From: Rhynchopus euleeides
Taxonomy: Eukaryota; Euglenozoa; Diplonemea; Diplonemida; Diplonemidae
Length of the DNA stretch: 64,000 bases
Assembly: GCA_963210315.1 (NCBI GenBank)
Contig: OY723255.1
Span: forward strand, 1,922,001-1,986,000
Direction of reading: 5' to 3'
Under the pieces are notes generated by a model that saw only the letters and a list, made by a program, of their open reading frames with translations, did no database searches and was not told the origin of the DNA. This document shows positions 10,711-23,330 of the stretch, one piece after another (position 1 is the stretch's first letter; the number at the start of each line of letters is the position of its first letter). The translations under genes and the position numbers were made by a program.

Positions 10711-12245
10711 AAAATGGTTTTTCGGACGCGGGGTTCCAAAGGAACAAACAGGGAGTCGGACCCCCTACCCCCCCCCCCCCCCCCCAGAATAGACGCCGTC
10801 AAGGCAGTAGTGGGGAAGGTAAGGGAGGTAAGGGAGGGGGAGGAGGGGGGGGGAGGTCCGCCTTGAAGCCGCTGCCCGCACAGCCCCCTCCCCCCCCCCG
10901 CTGATGTTTCATCGTCGGGGGGTTAACGTCATGCGAAAGGTCTGATTGCTCTCGCGGGCATCACCTTTTTTTTCGCTTGCAGTGAGAGTGCGGGCAGCAC
11001 CAAGGCACTTCTGGGTGTGTGTATTGTACAGTGGTGACTTAGACACCTCCGAACAGTGGAGACTGGGTATCTCCAGCAGGAGCGGGGGGTGTGGACTCGT
11101 TGTGTGTCTCGGTGCTACTGCAAAGAGATCCATGTGGGGTGTGTGTTGAAACCAATTTTAAGGCGGGGGCGTGTCTTGCGCGACACCTCATCAGAATCAC
11201 CCCACCCCCTCCTGTGTGTTGGGTCTTCGCTCTGTATGCTGTCTCTAAACTGTGTCAGTTTGGCACCGACTTCGTGAGTCAACTCGCCGTTCTGCACTTC
11301 TGAGCGAAGACCCCCCCCCCCCCCCCCCCGGGTGTGATTGGAACCAGGTTTTGCATGCCTTTCGAAAGCGAGGGTGGCGCGTGTGCTTCCCTCTTTCTTC
11401 TTGCTGTCGCCGGATATTTTTTTTGGCGCGCGAACAAAACAGCGAAGGCAGCCTGTTTTTTTGCTTTTTGTTGCTGAACCGGAAAAGGGTTTGCCGGGGG
11501 TCTTTTTCGTTTTTGTTCGTGCAGCCCAGCCTCTGCCCCTTTTTTTTTATGTTTTCACCGGGGAGGGGGAGGAGGAGGAGAGGGTGCGAGTGTGTGCTGT
11601 GCCGGCGTGGCCCATCGCCCCCGTCTGCCAAACTGTGGCAGCGCGTGGCATCCCTGTTTCTTTTTTTTGTTAGGGTGGGCCTCCACCTCACCGTACTACT
11701 TCAGAGCGGCACAGGAGTTTCGGGGATTCTCCCTCTCCCACACCCGCATCCCACTCGCCACCTCCCCCCCGGACACACATTGCCAAAGGGTGTTGGGAAG
11801 TGATTTACGTTCTCTCGACAACGCTGCACTCTCCCCCACCCCTGAAGGAGCGAAAAGCCCCTTCAGGGGTCTTGTCCTGACGACTATGTGGTGCCAAGCT
11901 CTGGCGGACTGCCAGTGAGTGTTATCCCCTTGTTTGGTTGAGGCACAGCAGCAGTGAGTGAGCCCAGCCTTTTAGGGTGAGAAGAGTCGCGATATATCGG
12001 GTGTTTTTTTGAAAAAAAAGGTGTACAGTTAGTGGTGTGGCATGTGCTGTTTCATTTCTGCCATAGAGCAGAAGGAAACGCGTCCAGTATTTTCAAACGG
12101 TTATTCTTGTCTCCAGCGCGTGGAGAAAAAAAATACACCAAACACCGATCTCTGTGTGCGTTTTGATATGCGGTTGGTTGCCTCCAGCAGCCGACGCTGT
12201 GCCAACCTTTTTCCCTTTTTTGCTCTCCCCCCCTCCCCCCCCCCC
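10711..12245. other. intergenic, homopolymer-rich
   Basis: Contains poly-C or poly-G runs (10770-10785, 10845-10855, 10890-10900, 11312-11330), T-rich tracts near 11410-11550, and one small inverted-repeat element at 11222-11312. The open frames spanning 11252-11918 are low-complexity and I do not accept them as genes. Confidence 0.55.
11222..11312 (+). mobile_element. ~90-bp mini inverted-repeat element (TTCGCTC family)
   Basis: It starts GGTCTTCGCTC and ends with the reverse complement GAGCGAAGACC, next to a C run. The interior contains AAACTGTGTCAGTTTG and TTCTGCACTTCTGAGCG, both shared with other copies. Confidence 0.6.
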
Positions 12246-13847
12246 CCTAGGCATACAGTGCAAACGATAATTATTATCGCACATATACCAGATACGATAA
12301 TTTTCGGAAAATTATCGCATACGATAATTTATTATCGCATACGATAATCCATTATCGTATGATGCGATAATCCCATTATCGTATACGACCGGATACGATA
12401 ATTATTATCGTATGCGATAACATACGATAATCCCATTATCGTATGCGATACCCACCTGATTTTGCCCGAAACCAATCACCGAAATCTCCAGTTTACCACC
12501 GCCAAACGCCACCAAACCCCGCCAAGGGCCACAATCAGCCACAAAATAGAGATCACTACCATTCTCCCAGCACCAGGAAGGGTAAGATGAGCCTGTGGGG
12601 TCCGGTGCTGCAGGCAGGGTACGCGTACTGGTCTGTGTCCGGGCTGCTGTGGTCATCGACAAGGCTGTGTGGTCTGTCCGAAGGAGGTGGATGGTGGTCT
12701 CCCTCAGGTGGATCGCGTCTCTCCGATCCTGCATGGGCTCAGGTGTCTCCAGATGATCATCACCCCTTGCCTTGCTGTCGGTGAGGATGGCGCCCGAGCT
12801 CCGCCTTGTAGCGCAGCGGAGTCGTGCAGGTCAGGCAGGCTCCTTGAGGCCTCCGAGGTGATGTGCGCACGCCATCCCGTGGTTCCTTGTAGAGTTGCAG
12901 ACAGGTCCGTGCGCACGGTGGGAGCGTTCGTATCGCCCGTTCCGTGCCAGGTCCTGAAGAATACCTTTGGTTGAGTATTGACTCTCTCGGGTTCAAACCC
13001 CATTCAAGGTCCTTCGCTATGTCATCACTGGTCGTCAGTCAGAGGGGAAGAACGGTGTTCCTCACTTTTTCACTGCTCACGGGAGCGAAGGCCAAGTCCA
13101 ACATAAGTGGTAGCCTTGAAGAGAAATCTCCTGATCTCTCCAAACATTGCACCGAAGACCACACCTGCCTATCAGGTTCTTCCCCATCAGTCGAACAGTC
13201 TTTCTTGTTCATGTTCTGGGCAGGGTGCTCTGTCTCGGTCACCCCGACACCTGCTTCAACTAGGCTAGTCCAACGTCTTCCCTCAGTGTTCTCACAGGGG
13301 TGTCCTCAGTATCTGGGTCCCGACGGCAAGGCAGCGTACCAGTCGGCTTTGCGAACCCGCAACAGGCTGTACTGGTGGTTGCATACCGCCGCAAGTATGA
13401 CCCTGTTGCTGCGTAGTCATGTTTTCCATGAAGTGGGGTGGCGACAGGGTGTAAGTCACGAGGGGAAGGGCATGTGGAACGGCCACTGCCCAATCCCCAG
13501 AGTCCTCTCCGCCCCACTGTGCCTGAAACTTCTTCAGACAGACATAGTGATGTGCATGTCATGGCACTATGTGTGTTGTGTCTCTGCTACCCATTTGTGA
13601 GGGACATTCTACACTTCTGAGTGAAGCCCCCCGTCACCAATAATTCAAAGAAGCAAAAATGGCAGCTTCCGGCTCCACATTTACCACTTTTTCAATGTGC
13701 TCTGGGCTGATTTCTGGTTTTCCGAAAATCTCAAAAAAATTATCGCACCATTATCGTATATTATCGTATACGATAATATACGATAATGGGAATACGATAA
13801 TAATTATCGTATGCGATAATAATTATCGTTTGCACTGTATGCCTAGG
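12246..13847. mobile_element. 1.6-kb element, CTAGGCATACAGTG inverted repeats
   Basis: The left end (CCTAGGCATACAGTGCAAAC, then GATAATTATTATCGCA) is mirrored exactly at 13812-13847. Both subterminal zones are packed with alternating ATACGATAAT and ATTATCGTAT words (12300-12450 and 13740-13830) that could form cruciforms. Outside the left end is a C run and outside the right end a G run, so the homopolymer may belong to the terminus. The interior (12450-13730) carries a 218-codon frame with no recognisable features. Confidence 0.88.
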
Positions 13848-14995
13848 GGGGGTCAAATGGGGGTGACAAACACGATTTTTCAAAAAACCGGCGCAGAGGC
13901 CCCAAAGCCCCCGTAAACCCTCCAAACCCCCCCAGATCGGTCCGGAAACCCATCGAACCCCACTTTTCCACCATTCCGGGCACCTCAGGTGCCCGAATTG
14001 GGGTACCTAAATTTTGTGCCACCGTTTGGTACCGTACAGTGCCACTGTGTGGGAGGTTGGAAAAGAAAATGCCCCAACACACCACATCTGAGGGTTGCAA
14101 TGCATGTTGCTTGCCAACCACGTCATCCGGTGGGTGTCAGGCGCTATGTAGGTGGCATTAGCCAGGTCTTCGATGTGTTCTGGCTTGTATATATACCTCC
14201 CTGCCTGCGGCACAGGCACTGCCTTTGTCCCCCACACCAGCCACAGAGAGCGTATTGTACTCGGTCCACGGTTGCTGATTCATTGTGATGCGTTGTATCC
14301 TCGAGTGAACGTCACACACTAGTGGCACCACCACCCGCCATCCGAGAGCTGTATTGACTTTGCGCGCTTCCGTTGTATTCACCTCGCCACGCATATTGCA
14401 CCGTTCAGTACCAGTGCTCTTGGGCCAGGCAAAGTAGACCGCAGCAACTACCAATTCTGGCACAATGGGTACCACGACAGCGCACTTCATGTGTTCCCGG
14501 AATGTACAGCTCGTGTTGCAACAGTCGTTGTCAACACATCCCGGTTGTGGAGCACTGCTGCACAGGAATCACACGACCATCTGGACTTGTTCCGTACCTA
14601 CAGGCAGCCTCCCGGTGCATGGTGGCAGGGAGGTACATATACAAGCCAGAACACATCGAAGACCTGGCTAATGCCACCTACATAGCGCCTGACACCCACC
14701 GGATGACGTGGTTGGCAAGCAACATGCATTGCAACCCTCAGATGTGGTGTGTTGGGGCATTTTCTTTTCCAACCTCCCACACAGTGGCACTGTACGGTAC
14801 CAAACGGTGGCACAAAATTTAGGTACCCCAATTCGGGCACCTGAGGTGCCCGGAATGGTGGAAAAGTGGGGTTCGATGGGTTTCCGGACCGATCTGGGGG
14901 GGTTTGGAGGGTTTACGGGGGCTTTGGGGCCTCTGCGCCGGTTTTTTGAAAAATCGTGTTTGTCCACGTAAAAGGGTGGCATTTGACCCCCCCTA
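13844..14995. mobile_element. giant foldback element, ~360-bp arms
   Basis: The left arm 13844-14205 and right arm 14624-14995 are near-perfect reverse complements, beginning with TAGGGGGGGTCAAATG and ending with its mirror. A 418-base spacer separates them. Frames inside the arms occur twice in opposite orientation and are not independent genes. The left terminus shares TAGG with the end of the preceding element. Confidence 0.92.
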
Positions 14996-15521
14996 CCCCC
15001 CCCCCCCCCCCGAAATCTCTTGTTCACACGGGAGGCATTCGCTCTTGATGATGGGTTGATGGTGCAGGAAATATAGCCGAGCCCATCGTCCTCCATCCTA
15101 ACTTCACGCCCCCCCCCCCCCCCCCCACACCCCCATCCACCGTTGCCAATGCCTTGTTCCTTCTTGCCCTTCACAGTAGGTTCCACGCTCATATTTTTGA
15201 CGTCACCCCCCCACCCCTCGACGTACAGTCCCGCCCCCTGGTTGCGCGTGTGCACTCTGGGGACGTTGTGTTTCCTGACCCTTCCCCCACCCTCCTTGCC
15301 AGATCTCCCGACAACACGTCGAATGGAATGTTCAGCGAACACAGTTTTCCCTCCCCATCATCATCCCTGTCTCCCTCTTCACTGTCCTTATTTGCCTCCG
15401 GTCAACTGTGCATTGTGTGTGTGGTATGTGTTGGGTGAAAGAAACCAGAATAATGCATTCGCTGTTGAAATAACAATGTGCATGCGCACCTCCCCCCCCC
15501 ATTCGTGTAGGATGCTGAACT
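14996..15521. other. intergenic, no gene seen
   Basis: Two long C runs (about 14996-15011 and 15110-15126) and pyrimidine-rich sequence. No supported feature. Confidence 0.55.
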
Positions 15522-15652
15522 ATCAGTCCTATTCGTGGTAATTTACCCCCCCCAAAATTTACCCCCCCCCCCTTATATTACCCCCCTTTTCCCAAAATTT
15601 CAGGTCAGGCGACCCAAAGGGGGGGGAGTAAATGACCACGAATAGGACTGAT
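15522..15652. mobile_element. 131-bp foldback repeat
   Basis: ATCAGTCCTATTCGTGGT at 15522 is mirrored by ACCACGAATAGGACTGAT ending at 15652. Each is followed inward by an ATTTAC-plus-C-run arm. The small AT- and C-rich loop has no coding potential. Confidence 0.85.
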
Positions 15653-18240
15653 GTTTTGTATTCCGCATCACTGCCGCTGTTGGCACTGGGCAGCCCGAGA
15701 GAGGGGATGGCTAACCTGCTGCGCTCGCCTCCCACCCCGAGCGGCTCCAGACGGACAGGAGGAGGGGCGCGCAGGAACCATTCCCTTCTCCGATGAAAGA
15801 TAGAAGGAGGCCCTCCAAGCTCTGTGCCGCAGTGTGCCGAAACTGTGCCACTTTGTAACTGAATTTATGAGGCACACAACGCACAGCTCACGTTTATTTA
15901 CCCAAGCATTAGCAGGCTTGCTTGTCACAGCAGAAGGGCCAGTGGGAGTGTGTACGGCGTGCGCGAGTGTGCGTTTTGGTACAGCATCGCAAAGCCGCCT
16001 TTTCAGGACAATTTCTCTTTGTGAAGAAAACACCGTGCTCCAACCTGGACTATGTTCTGCATTTCTGTCAATTCTGAGTGCAGGCGACTATTTACCTCTC
16101 CCCCCTTTTTCTTTGACGCGCACTAGGTTGTGAGCGGAAAGTGTCACTGCTGATCACTCCGGTCGGCCGTCATCCGCAGCCATGTTCGCCGTGTTCCACG
16201 AGCTTGCCCCCCACAGGCGAGGGGGTGTGGGAGCTGAGACAACGCGTATACAGCAAACTAGGGGAGGGGTGGCTGTCAGCAGAACAGCTTTTTCGAGCTG
16301 AAAGAAGGCCCATCGTAGCGTTCGGCATCCCTGCGCACACTGCAGTCGGCGCCATTCGTATAGACAAAAGAACGCAAACCCCCACATCCCTTGTTTGTGT
16401 GTGATGAGAACAAGAACCTTATCGCAGTGAAATATGCTGTTGGCAGTGCACGTATGGGCACGCATCACAGCGTATCTGCGCACAAACAAGTGGATCTCGT
16501 ATTTTCCCTTTATTGAAAGCGTTGGTGCTTCCACACATTCCCACCGTTTGCTTGGGGGTGATTGTGGGTGGGGCCGGGAACGGCAGCGTTTATTTGGCGA
16601 TCATCAGCAGCTTTGACTTGCTCACAACAAGAAGAGAAGGAAAAATAAAATCAAAACAGGCAGCAAAAAACAAAATGGCGTGCGTCGAAAGAACATTGAA
16701 CAATGGAACACTCCAGAATCTCAACCCTATTCCGATTTGGAAACCCAACCAGATTGGACGGAACCCTTCTTCGTGCGAGCAGAACGGGGAGGTGGCAGTG
16801 GCACCGCAGTCGGCAGACCTACTTCATTCAGCACCCCACCGCCCTTGAGGCGAAGAGCCTGCTAATGGTGTATGTGGGTTGCCAGGTCACGCGAACGCAG
16901 TGCACATCACCCAAGCAAACTTATATTAGGGGTGGGGCAGTTTGCCTCTGAGCGACACTGTGCCACTGTGTGGCACCTAAGTTGCACGCAGAGAAGAAGC
17001 ACCACATCTCGACGTGCCGGCCCTGGCATTTGCATCAGCTGGTGCCACCAGCGGAGCAACTCCGGGCGGCACGCTGCCAAATTCCACTTCGGCTCAAGCC
17101 CCTTCAGAGGAGGGGGCAGTGAGGGCTGCATCGCTTTCTGCTTTCGTTCTGTAACTAGCAGAGCGCAAGGCGGTCAGACCTTTTCGCCCCTTCCCTCAGC
17201 AGAGTGGGTTGTTTGCGGTCTGAAATGGAGGCTGTGTGCCCCCACCCCCGCCTTCTATTTTCTTCTCATCAAATTAGTTCCACCCCCCCACCCCCCTTTT
17301 CCCCTTTCCCCTTTCCCGTTTCCCGTTCCCCCCCCCCCCCCCCCCCCGACTTCCCCCTTCAAAAAACTGCGTCACTTCACGACCAGTTTGGTGAAGGCCA
17401 CAGCATCCGCCTATTTTTCATTTTCATTTTTCTCGATTTTCTTTGCATTTCTGGAGCGCACCAAACGGAGGCCTCCCGCATCCCTCTCCCCGCCCCGCTA
17501 TACGCCCCCAGGCCCCCCCCCCCTCCAACATTCGTTCGGGACGGTTTCTAAACATAGTGTCCATCCCACGGAGTCGCCTGCTTCGAACATAGTAGTGAGT
17601 CTGAGATGCCTTTAATCCCTGCTGTGACCTGAGAGGGGAGGCTTCGCTCTGGGGTGTCTGTTGCCTGGTGAAAACGGTGCGTTTTGGCGCATCCCCTCCT
17701 ATCTATTTGTAGGTGAAAATCGCCGAACTTTGCCGGAAATTTTGCCGAGAACGAAGACTCCCATCTGAGGATGAATTGGCAGGGAAGGACGTAGCAGAGT
17801 AGGTTCGAAACAAAGGTGGCATCAATAGTGTGGCCGACGTGGTGTTCGGACTGGCCATGCTGCAATAGGCGTTGTCAGGAAAGCGGAAGCTGTGTGTCTG
17901 TATGGTGCAAACCTGAAAAAGAAGAGAACATCCGAAAGGGGAGTTCTTCGATCGCGGAGAACGCCCCCCACCACATGCGCCTGTCCTGCGGAGCGGTGGG
18001 TGGTGTTCTGCAAAAAAAAAGGATTATCACGGGGGTCACATCTCCCCCCACCCCCCCCTGCGTTGTGAGCACTCAGCTCAGCTCTCAAAAAATCCCCATA
18101 GCTACTGTCGCTGCCTTCTTTTGCAATGGGCACCCGGCGCCTACTCTCCTCCCCCGCCCCGCCCCGCCCCACCCCTTGTAGCCTATAGCCTACCGGGGGG
18201 CCGCCTCTGTAGCCTCATGACAATATCCATGTCTTCTTCA
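15653..18240. other. intergenic, no gene seen
   Basis: No recognisable protein, RNA or complete element. C runs lie near 17330 and 17510. GAGCGGAAAGTGTC at 16133-16146 matches box 1 of the dispersed two-box module, but box 2 is missing. The frame at 16872-17615 is low-complexity. Confidence 0.5.
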
Positions 18241-18309
18241 TCAAGTTTCACCATTCACACTCCGTAGAGGGGCATTTTGCACTGTGCCGCTGTGTGTCAA
18301 ACCGAGTCG

Positions 18310-18327
18310 GTGGAAGCGATCAATGCA
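18310..18327 (+). repeat. dispersed GTGGAAGCG motif, variant
   Basis: GTGGAAGCGATCAATGCA, preceded by GTGTGTCAAACCGAGTCG. This is the degenerate member of the plus-strand motif family. Confidence 0.6.
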
Positions 18328-18368
18328 AAAATCATCTGAAAGGAAGACTCGAGAGACTGCTGCTGTAT

Positions 18369-18570
18369 TTTATACCATCCAAAACACAGCGCAGCATTGT
18401 GTATAGGAGGAAATACGATACTAGAAAGGACTGGCGTCATCACCTCTGTCATGTTTCCCTTTCTTCGTGCTCCACCACACCTTCTGTACTTCAGACAACA
18501 CAAACACACAATAGCCGGTCGTGAGATTTGTGCAGAGGAGTGGTGGAAGCGGTCAACAAAACATTTTTCT
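18369..18570 (+). repeat. 262-bp tandem repeat, interrupted copy (5' part)
   Basis: These 202 bases match 23331-23532 with no length change. The match stops inside the sequence at a 29-bp direct repeat and resumes at 23237, so a 4.67-kb insertion splits this copy. Confidence 0.9.
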
Positions 18571-18959
18571 GACCAAAATAGACCTGGCCACCTGTTCCTT
18601 GATTGCTGCCACAGCTGAGCCGTGAGCTCCAGGTGCAACCTCACAAAGGCACTTCCACACAAGCGCCCCCGCAGCTGTCTTGCGCTCCAAGAGCACAACC
18701 AGCTGTTTTTTCGTGACTCCACAGGTGACCTTTGCATCGCCAGCCGCGCTTTTTCTCCGTGACTTCACAGTCGAGCCCTGAGCTCCAGGAAAACCGCACA
18801 CACCACTAGCCGTTCCTTGTGCCTCTTTAGTATGCCCTGAGCCTAGGAGCCCATCACAGGAAAAGAAGACCTCTGCACCGCGAGCCGTTTCTTCCTGCGA
18901 CTCCACAGCGGGCCCTGAGCTCCAGGAGCTGATGTGCATTAGATTAAGACGTGCACCAT

Positions 18960-19620
18960 TTGCTGCTCGTTACGCGACTCCACAGTGAGCCCTGAGCTCC
19001 CGGATCTGACCGCAGGAGAGGACCATGAGCTGTTCGCTTCGCGACTCCACAGTGGGCCTTGAGCTCCCGGAGCATGAGAGTATCACGAGCTGTTCGCCTG
19101 CGACTCCACAGTGAGCCCTGAGCTCCCGGATCTGACCGCAGGAGAGGACCATGAGCTGTTCGCTTCGCGACTCCACAGTGGGCCTTGAGCTCCCGGAGCA
19201 TGAGAGTATCACGAGCTGTTCGCCTGCGACTCCACAGTGAGCCCTGAGCTCCCGGAGCTGACCGCATGAGACGACCATGAGCTGTTCGCTTTGCGACTCC
19301 ACAGTGAGCCCTGAGCTCCCGGAGCATGAGAATGTCACGAGCTGTTCGCCTGTTCGCCACAGTGAGCCCTGACCTCCCGGATCTGACCGCATGAGAGGAC
19401 CATGGGCTGTTCGCTTCGCGACTCCTCAGTGGACCCCCGAGCCCCCGGAGCATGAGTATGTCACGAGCTGTTTCACCTGCGACTTCACGTGAGCCCTGAG
19501 CCCCCGGAGCTGACCGCATGAGAGGACCATGGGCTGTTCGCTTCGCGACTCCACAGTGGGCCCTCGAACTCCCGGAGCATGAGAAGATCATCAGCTGTTC
19601 GTTCGCGACTCGACCCCCCA
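18960..19620. repeat. minisatellite, ~63-bp units in 126-bp pairs
   Basis: Units contain CGACTCCACAGTGAGCCCTG and GAGCTCCCGGA, alternating between a GATCTGACCGCA form and a GCATGAGAGTATCACG form, so the true period is about 126 bases. Open frames on both strands follow from the period being divisible by three. Confidence 0.88.
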
Positions 19621-20459
19621 GGGCCCCCTCCGATTCGGACCCGCAGAGAGGTGACAACCTGTCTCGCAGGGTTCTGGGTCCAGCACGGCTCCTCCAGAGA
19701 GATGCTCGCAGAGAAGGATGCGATGCAGCTGACGACCGTCACTGTGCGCCGCATCGCGAGTTCCTCGCGGAGCAAGACCTGGACAGTGCGGAGGAGATCC
19801 TCGGGGGCTGGGCTTCGCCTCCCAGGGGTGACGAGCGCCCTCTGTGATAGCGTGGATAACCGGCGGTCGTATCAGCCGCATATGCCGGATTCAGCGTTTG
19901 AGGTGCTGCAGAGCGCGAGGGGGTTCAACCGGGTGCAGCGGGCGCGGGTTGTCCCCGGGACAGGCGATTCACAGACTGAGCCGAGTGGTTTCACAGACAT
20001 CCGTGCATCGGCATCGATACAGGAGAGGCGGCACCTGATGCCACGAAACGCGCCAGCCGTGTCCACAATGGGAACAACCCACGAGTCCCTCGGGAGGGGG
20101 CGGGTATGAGGTGAACACTACCGGCGACTCCTTCGGTGACCTGCCGTTGCACCGCAGCAGGGGTTAACTTTGCACTGCGGATGCACGAGTCACTCTTCAC
20201 CGTCCCCTGACACCCGTGCGGGTTGGGGTGAACAGCGGACCGGTCGCCTCGGAGGAAGTCGCTCTCACAAGCGTGTCGACTTCTTCGGGCGCACCGTGGA
20301 CGTCGCGGTGCGGCCGGAGGGTGTGGGCCACTCGGGTGCGGTGGCCCTTCGCGTCGACCTGTGGACCTGCCTCCCTGCAGTGTCGGCCCCCCGAGGAGAT
20401 GGCGCTGAAGGGGGTGAAGCAGGTGGTGCTGACGACCTGCATCTGGCCCGAAAATCCTG

Positions 20460-21150
20460 AAGTCCCACAGTGAGCCCTGAGCTCCCGGAACACGAGAAGA
20501 CCATCAGCTGTATTGCCGGCAATTCCACAGCGGCCGAAGCTGACCGCACGAGAAGATCATGAGCTGGTCGTTCCCCGACTCCACAGTGAGCCCTGTGCTC
20601 CCGGAGCTGATCGTGATTAGATGAAGACCTCTACACCACTCGCTGCTGCGCCTGCGACGCCACAGCGGGCCCTGAGCTCACCAGGAGCACCCGCGCGCAA
20701 ACATTCACCACTCGTGATCCATGAACACCAGAAGCTGTTCGTCGGAGAAGAAGTCCTGTCCGGCACTAGCTGTCCGCCCTGCGACCCCACAGTCGAGCGG
20801 GAGAGACTTGGGTTTCCTGAGCTCCAGGAGGTGAAGACCTCCACGAGCCGCTCTTCTTCGACGCCACAGCCGAGCCCGAGTTCCAGGAACATCCGCGCAT
20901 CTGACTGTTCCTTGCGACTCAACAGCTGAGCTGTGAGTAACCATCCCACACAACTAGTCATTAGTTCATCTGGAGCTCATCGCATGAGAGGAACCCCCGT
21001 TCTACCGGCCATCTTCTGCGATTCCGCAGCTGACCTGTGCCCCGAGGGCAAACCCCATGAGCAGAAGACCTCATACACAACTGGGCGTTCTCTCCGTACC
21101 ACTCTACAGCTGAGCCGTGAGCTCCGGGAGGAACCTTCCGCAGAAGTAGC
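20460..21150. repeat. degenerate copies of the same minisatellite
   Basis: Scattered CCACAGTGAGCCCTGAGCTC, GAAGACCTC and GAGCTCC words recur at irregular spacing, as in the 18960 array but more diverged. Confidence 0.65.
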
Positions 21151-23236
21151 CGCTTCCTGCGCAGCCGAACCGAGGGCTCCAAGAGCCAAGCCCACCGAAG
21201 TTCACCTCTGCATCGGAGCGCCGCGGATGATCTCCAAGGTGCCGGTCTCGAGACCAGGCGTTTTTTGCATTCGACCTGCTGCCACTCAACGCGCATCCAC
21301 AGAGATCTAAATGGGGAGGCAATGCGTCAAAAATGCCTTTTCCGCTGCGTTGCACACCCAAGGAACCCTAACGGGTCAGGATTTCCACACAACTGCATCA
21401 CGCCGCAAACCTCGTCGGGTTTTCTCCACCGCCGATACAATGTGGACATCGCCGGTTCCGCACACCGGGTTTCTTCAGCCACGGGAATTTCACCAGGGGC
21501 CTCAAGGAGGCCGTGTCGAGGCAAGCTCTCCTGACAAACAACGGGCGAGGTCGACAAGACAGTTTGTTGGGACACGTTCCCTCTTCCTTCTGGCACTGGC
21601 GGTCCAGCCCCCCAGGGTGAGGGTTGCGAGGGTCTTCTTGTGGTTCTGCGCCTCAACGCGAAAGCCACCATTTGGCTGGAGTCCGACAGAAGCCGCTGCA
21701 CCGAGCAATACGAACGTGTGTCAACTGTGGCAGGTCACGGTCCGGTTGATCTCCGCCGCGCCCGCCTGGGCGATATCTAACCACAGAACAGATGTCACCC
21801 CTTCTTACGTGGGAAACGTTCACGCAGGTACTGAGGATGAACAAATGGAGAGTTCAATGGAGTGTTTTCACCCCACTCCCTCCTGGCGAGGCGCAATGTA
21901 CTACCGAACTACTCTCGCGGCACGCAGCAAGGAAGCGTTCAGGCGCTCATCACCTTGATGACGAGAATCCGAAGGCGAGGGGTCAGCAACACGAACGTGA
22001 ACATACAGCAAAGCTGCAAAACTCCCCTATCATGTACCGAAGCCGGTTTTTTCGGCACCGCAACAGATTGACTGTTTTCCAACCGAAGTACGACAGTCGA
22101 GGGCGTTTTCTGAACAACACGCGTCGTATTGGACACTGACACAACCCACAGCGGCCCCGCGCCATGGGCGACAAGGGACTGGACATTTTGTTTCCGTTAT
22201 GGGTGCTGAGTCGAAAATTTCCGGGACAATCCGCAGCGCACCCACCGCGGAGGCCGAAACCCGCAGAGGTGAAAGAAGACACGACCTGTTACGTCCAGCC
22301 CGATGCGCAGCTCAAAAATCGGAGAGTGACCGACCCCATCGCGAACACAGATACGTAAGCTCCCCATCTTCCCCGAAAAGAGGGCCTCCCCAACCGCCGG
22401 AGTTTTTTCTCGAGGCGCCGGGCGTCATCTCACCGACACCCCTCCCCGTACCGACGGGAGGAGGTTAAGGTGTTGACCGTGTTGGTGAAAGCCGACCCTG
22501 AAGAACTGCGAGCCTCCACGGGTTAACAAGAGGAACGAACGGCGGCGGTTGGGGGTTTTATCGAACGACGCCCGAAGGCAAAAATATATCATGGTAGTCC
22601 TGAGATGCGACTCCCAAGGTGCATGTACCCATACGTCACATCCTCGACAACGACTGGGTCGTCGCGCCTGACTTCGGTACAGGTGTATGGGACGGCCCTA
22701 TCGCGCCGAAAGGGCAGCACATCGGATTATCAACTTCATCATGTCCCGGCAAGCACTGGCCACCTTCACCAGCTTCATGGGGCGCCACCAGTCACCGGGT
22801 CGACGCAACGGTTTCCAGCGCTAGGCTTCGAGCTCGACCTCACCACCGTTTTTCCGGTCCGCACCAAGTGGGCACGCTCATCAGGCGACAGACGACGCAG
22901 ACCACAGCGTCAGCAGGGTTCTCGACATACGAAGGTTCAACGACCGAGTCCAAGCCCTTATCTACAGCGCGGATCTGACCGACACCCGCGGGCACAGAGC
23001 CCCAGAAGCACATGGCGTTGCGCTACTTCGAGGCCGGCGTCTAGCAGGACACCGTCTTCGACCGCAGCAATACCCTCGACAGGTACGAAAGCCTGAGATG
23101 TGAAGGATCCGGCGCCCCCATCGCGGGGGCGCCCATGGCCGCACAGCGAGCCGACTCCTCACGCGAAGGACAGTGACTACAACAGCCGTACCCTCTCTTC
23201 CTAAAATTAAGCGCTTCGCGTCCCTGAGGGTCCTGG

Positions 23237-23330
23237 GTGGAAGCGGTCAACAAAACATTTTTCTTCGTTCCATTTTTGTGTTTCCATAGCGCCAAGTAAG
23301 ATATCGACAGAAGGACGTCTAGTACGCGTA
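23237..23330 (+). repeat. 262-bp tandem repeat, interrupted copy (3' part)
   Basis: Completes the copy begun at 18369. It includes a GTGGAAGCGGTCAACAAAAC motif at 23237 and runs without a break into the intact copy. Confidence 0.88.

Larger units (their letters stand above)
18571..23236. mobile_element. 4.67-kb insertion flanked by 29-bp direct repeat
   Basis: The bases 18542-18570, beginning GGTGGAAGCGGTCAAC, are repeated at 23236-23264, and the split 262-bp repeat defines the pre-insertion site. The right end reads GCGTCCCTGAGGGTCCTGGG and abuts TGGAAGCG. A second GC-rich region at 37106 ends the same way. Inside are a 126-bp higher-order minisatellite (18960-19620), degenerate copies of it (about 20460-21150), and GC-rich sequence with only short frames. 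I see no transposase, reverse transcriptase or recombinase and no terminal inverted repeat, so the class is unknown. Confidence 0.72.

Noticed and set aside
12986..13001. GGGTTCAAACCCC resembling a tRNA T-arm
   Set aside because: No matching acceptor or anticodon stems at tRNA spacing. I found no tRNA or rRNA gene in the window.
14668..15342. Frames inside the giant foldback
   Set aside because: The same peptides appear mirrored in the other arm, and they are not protein-like.
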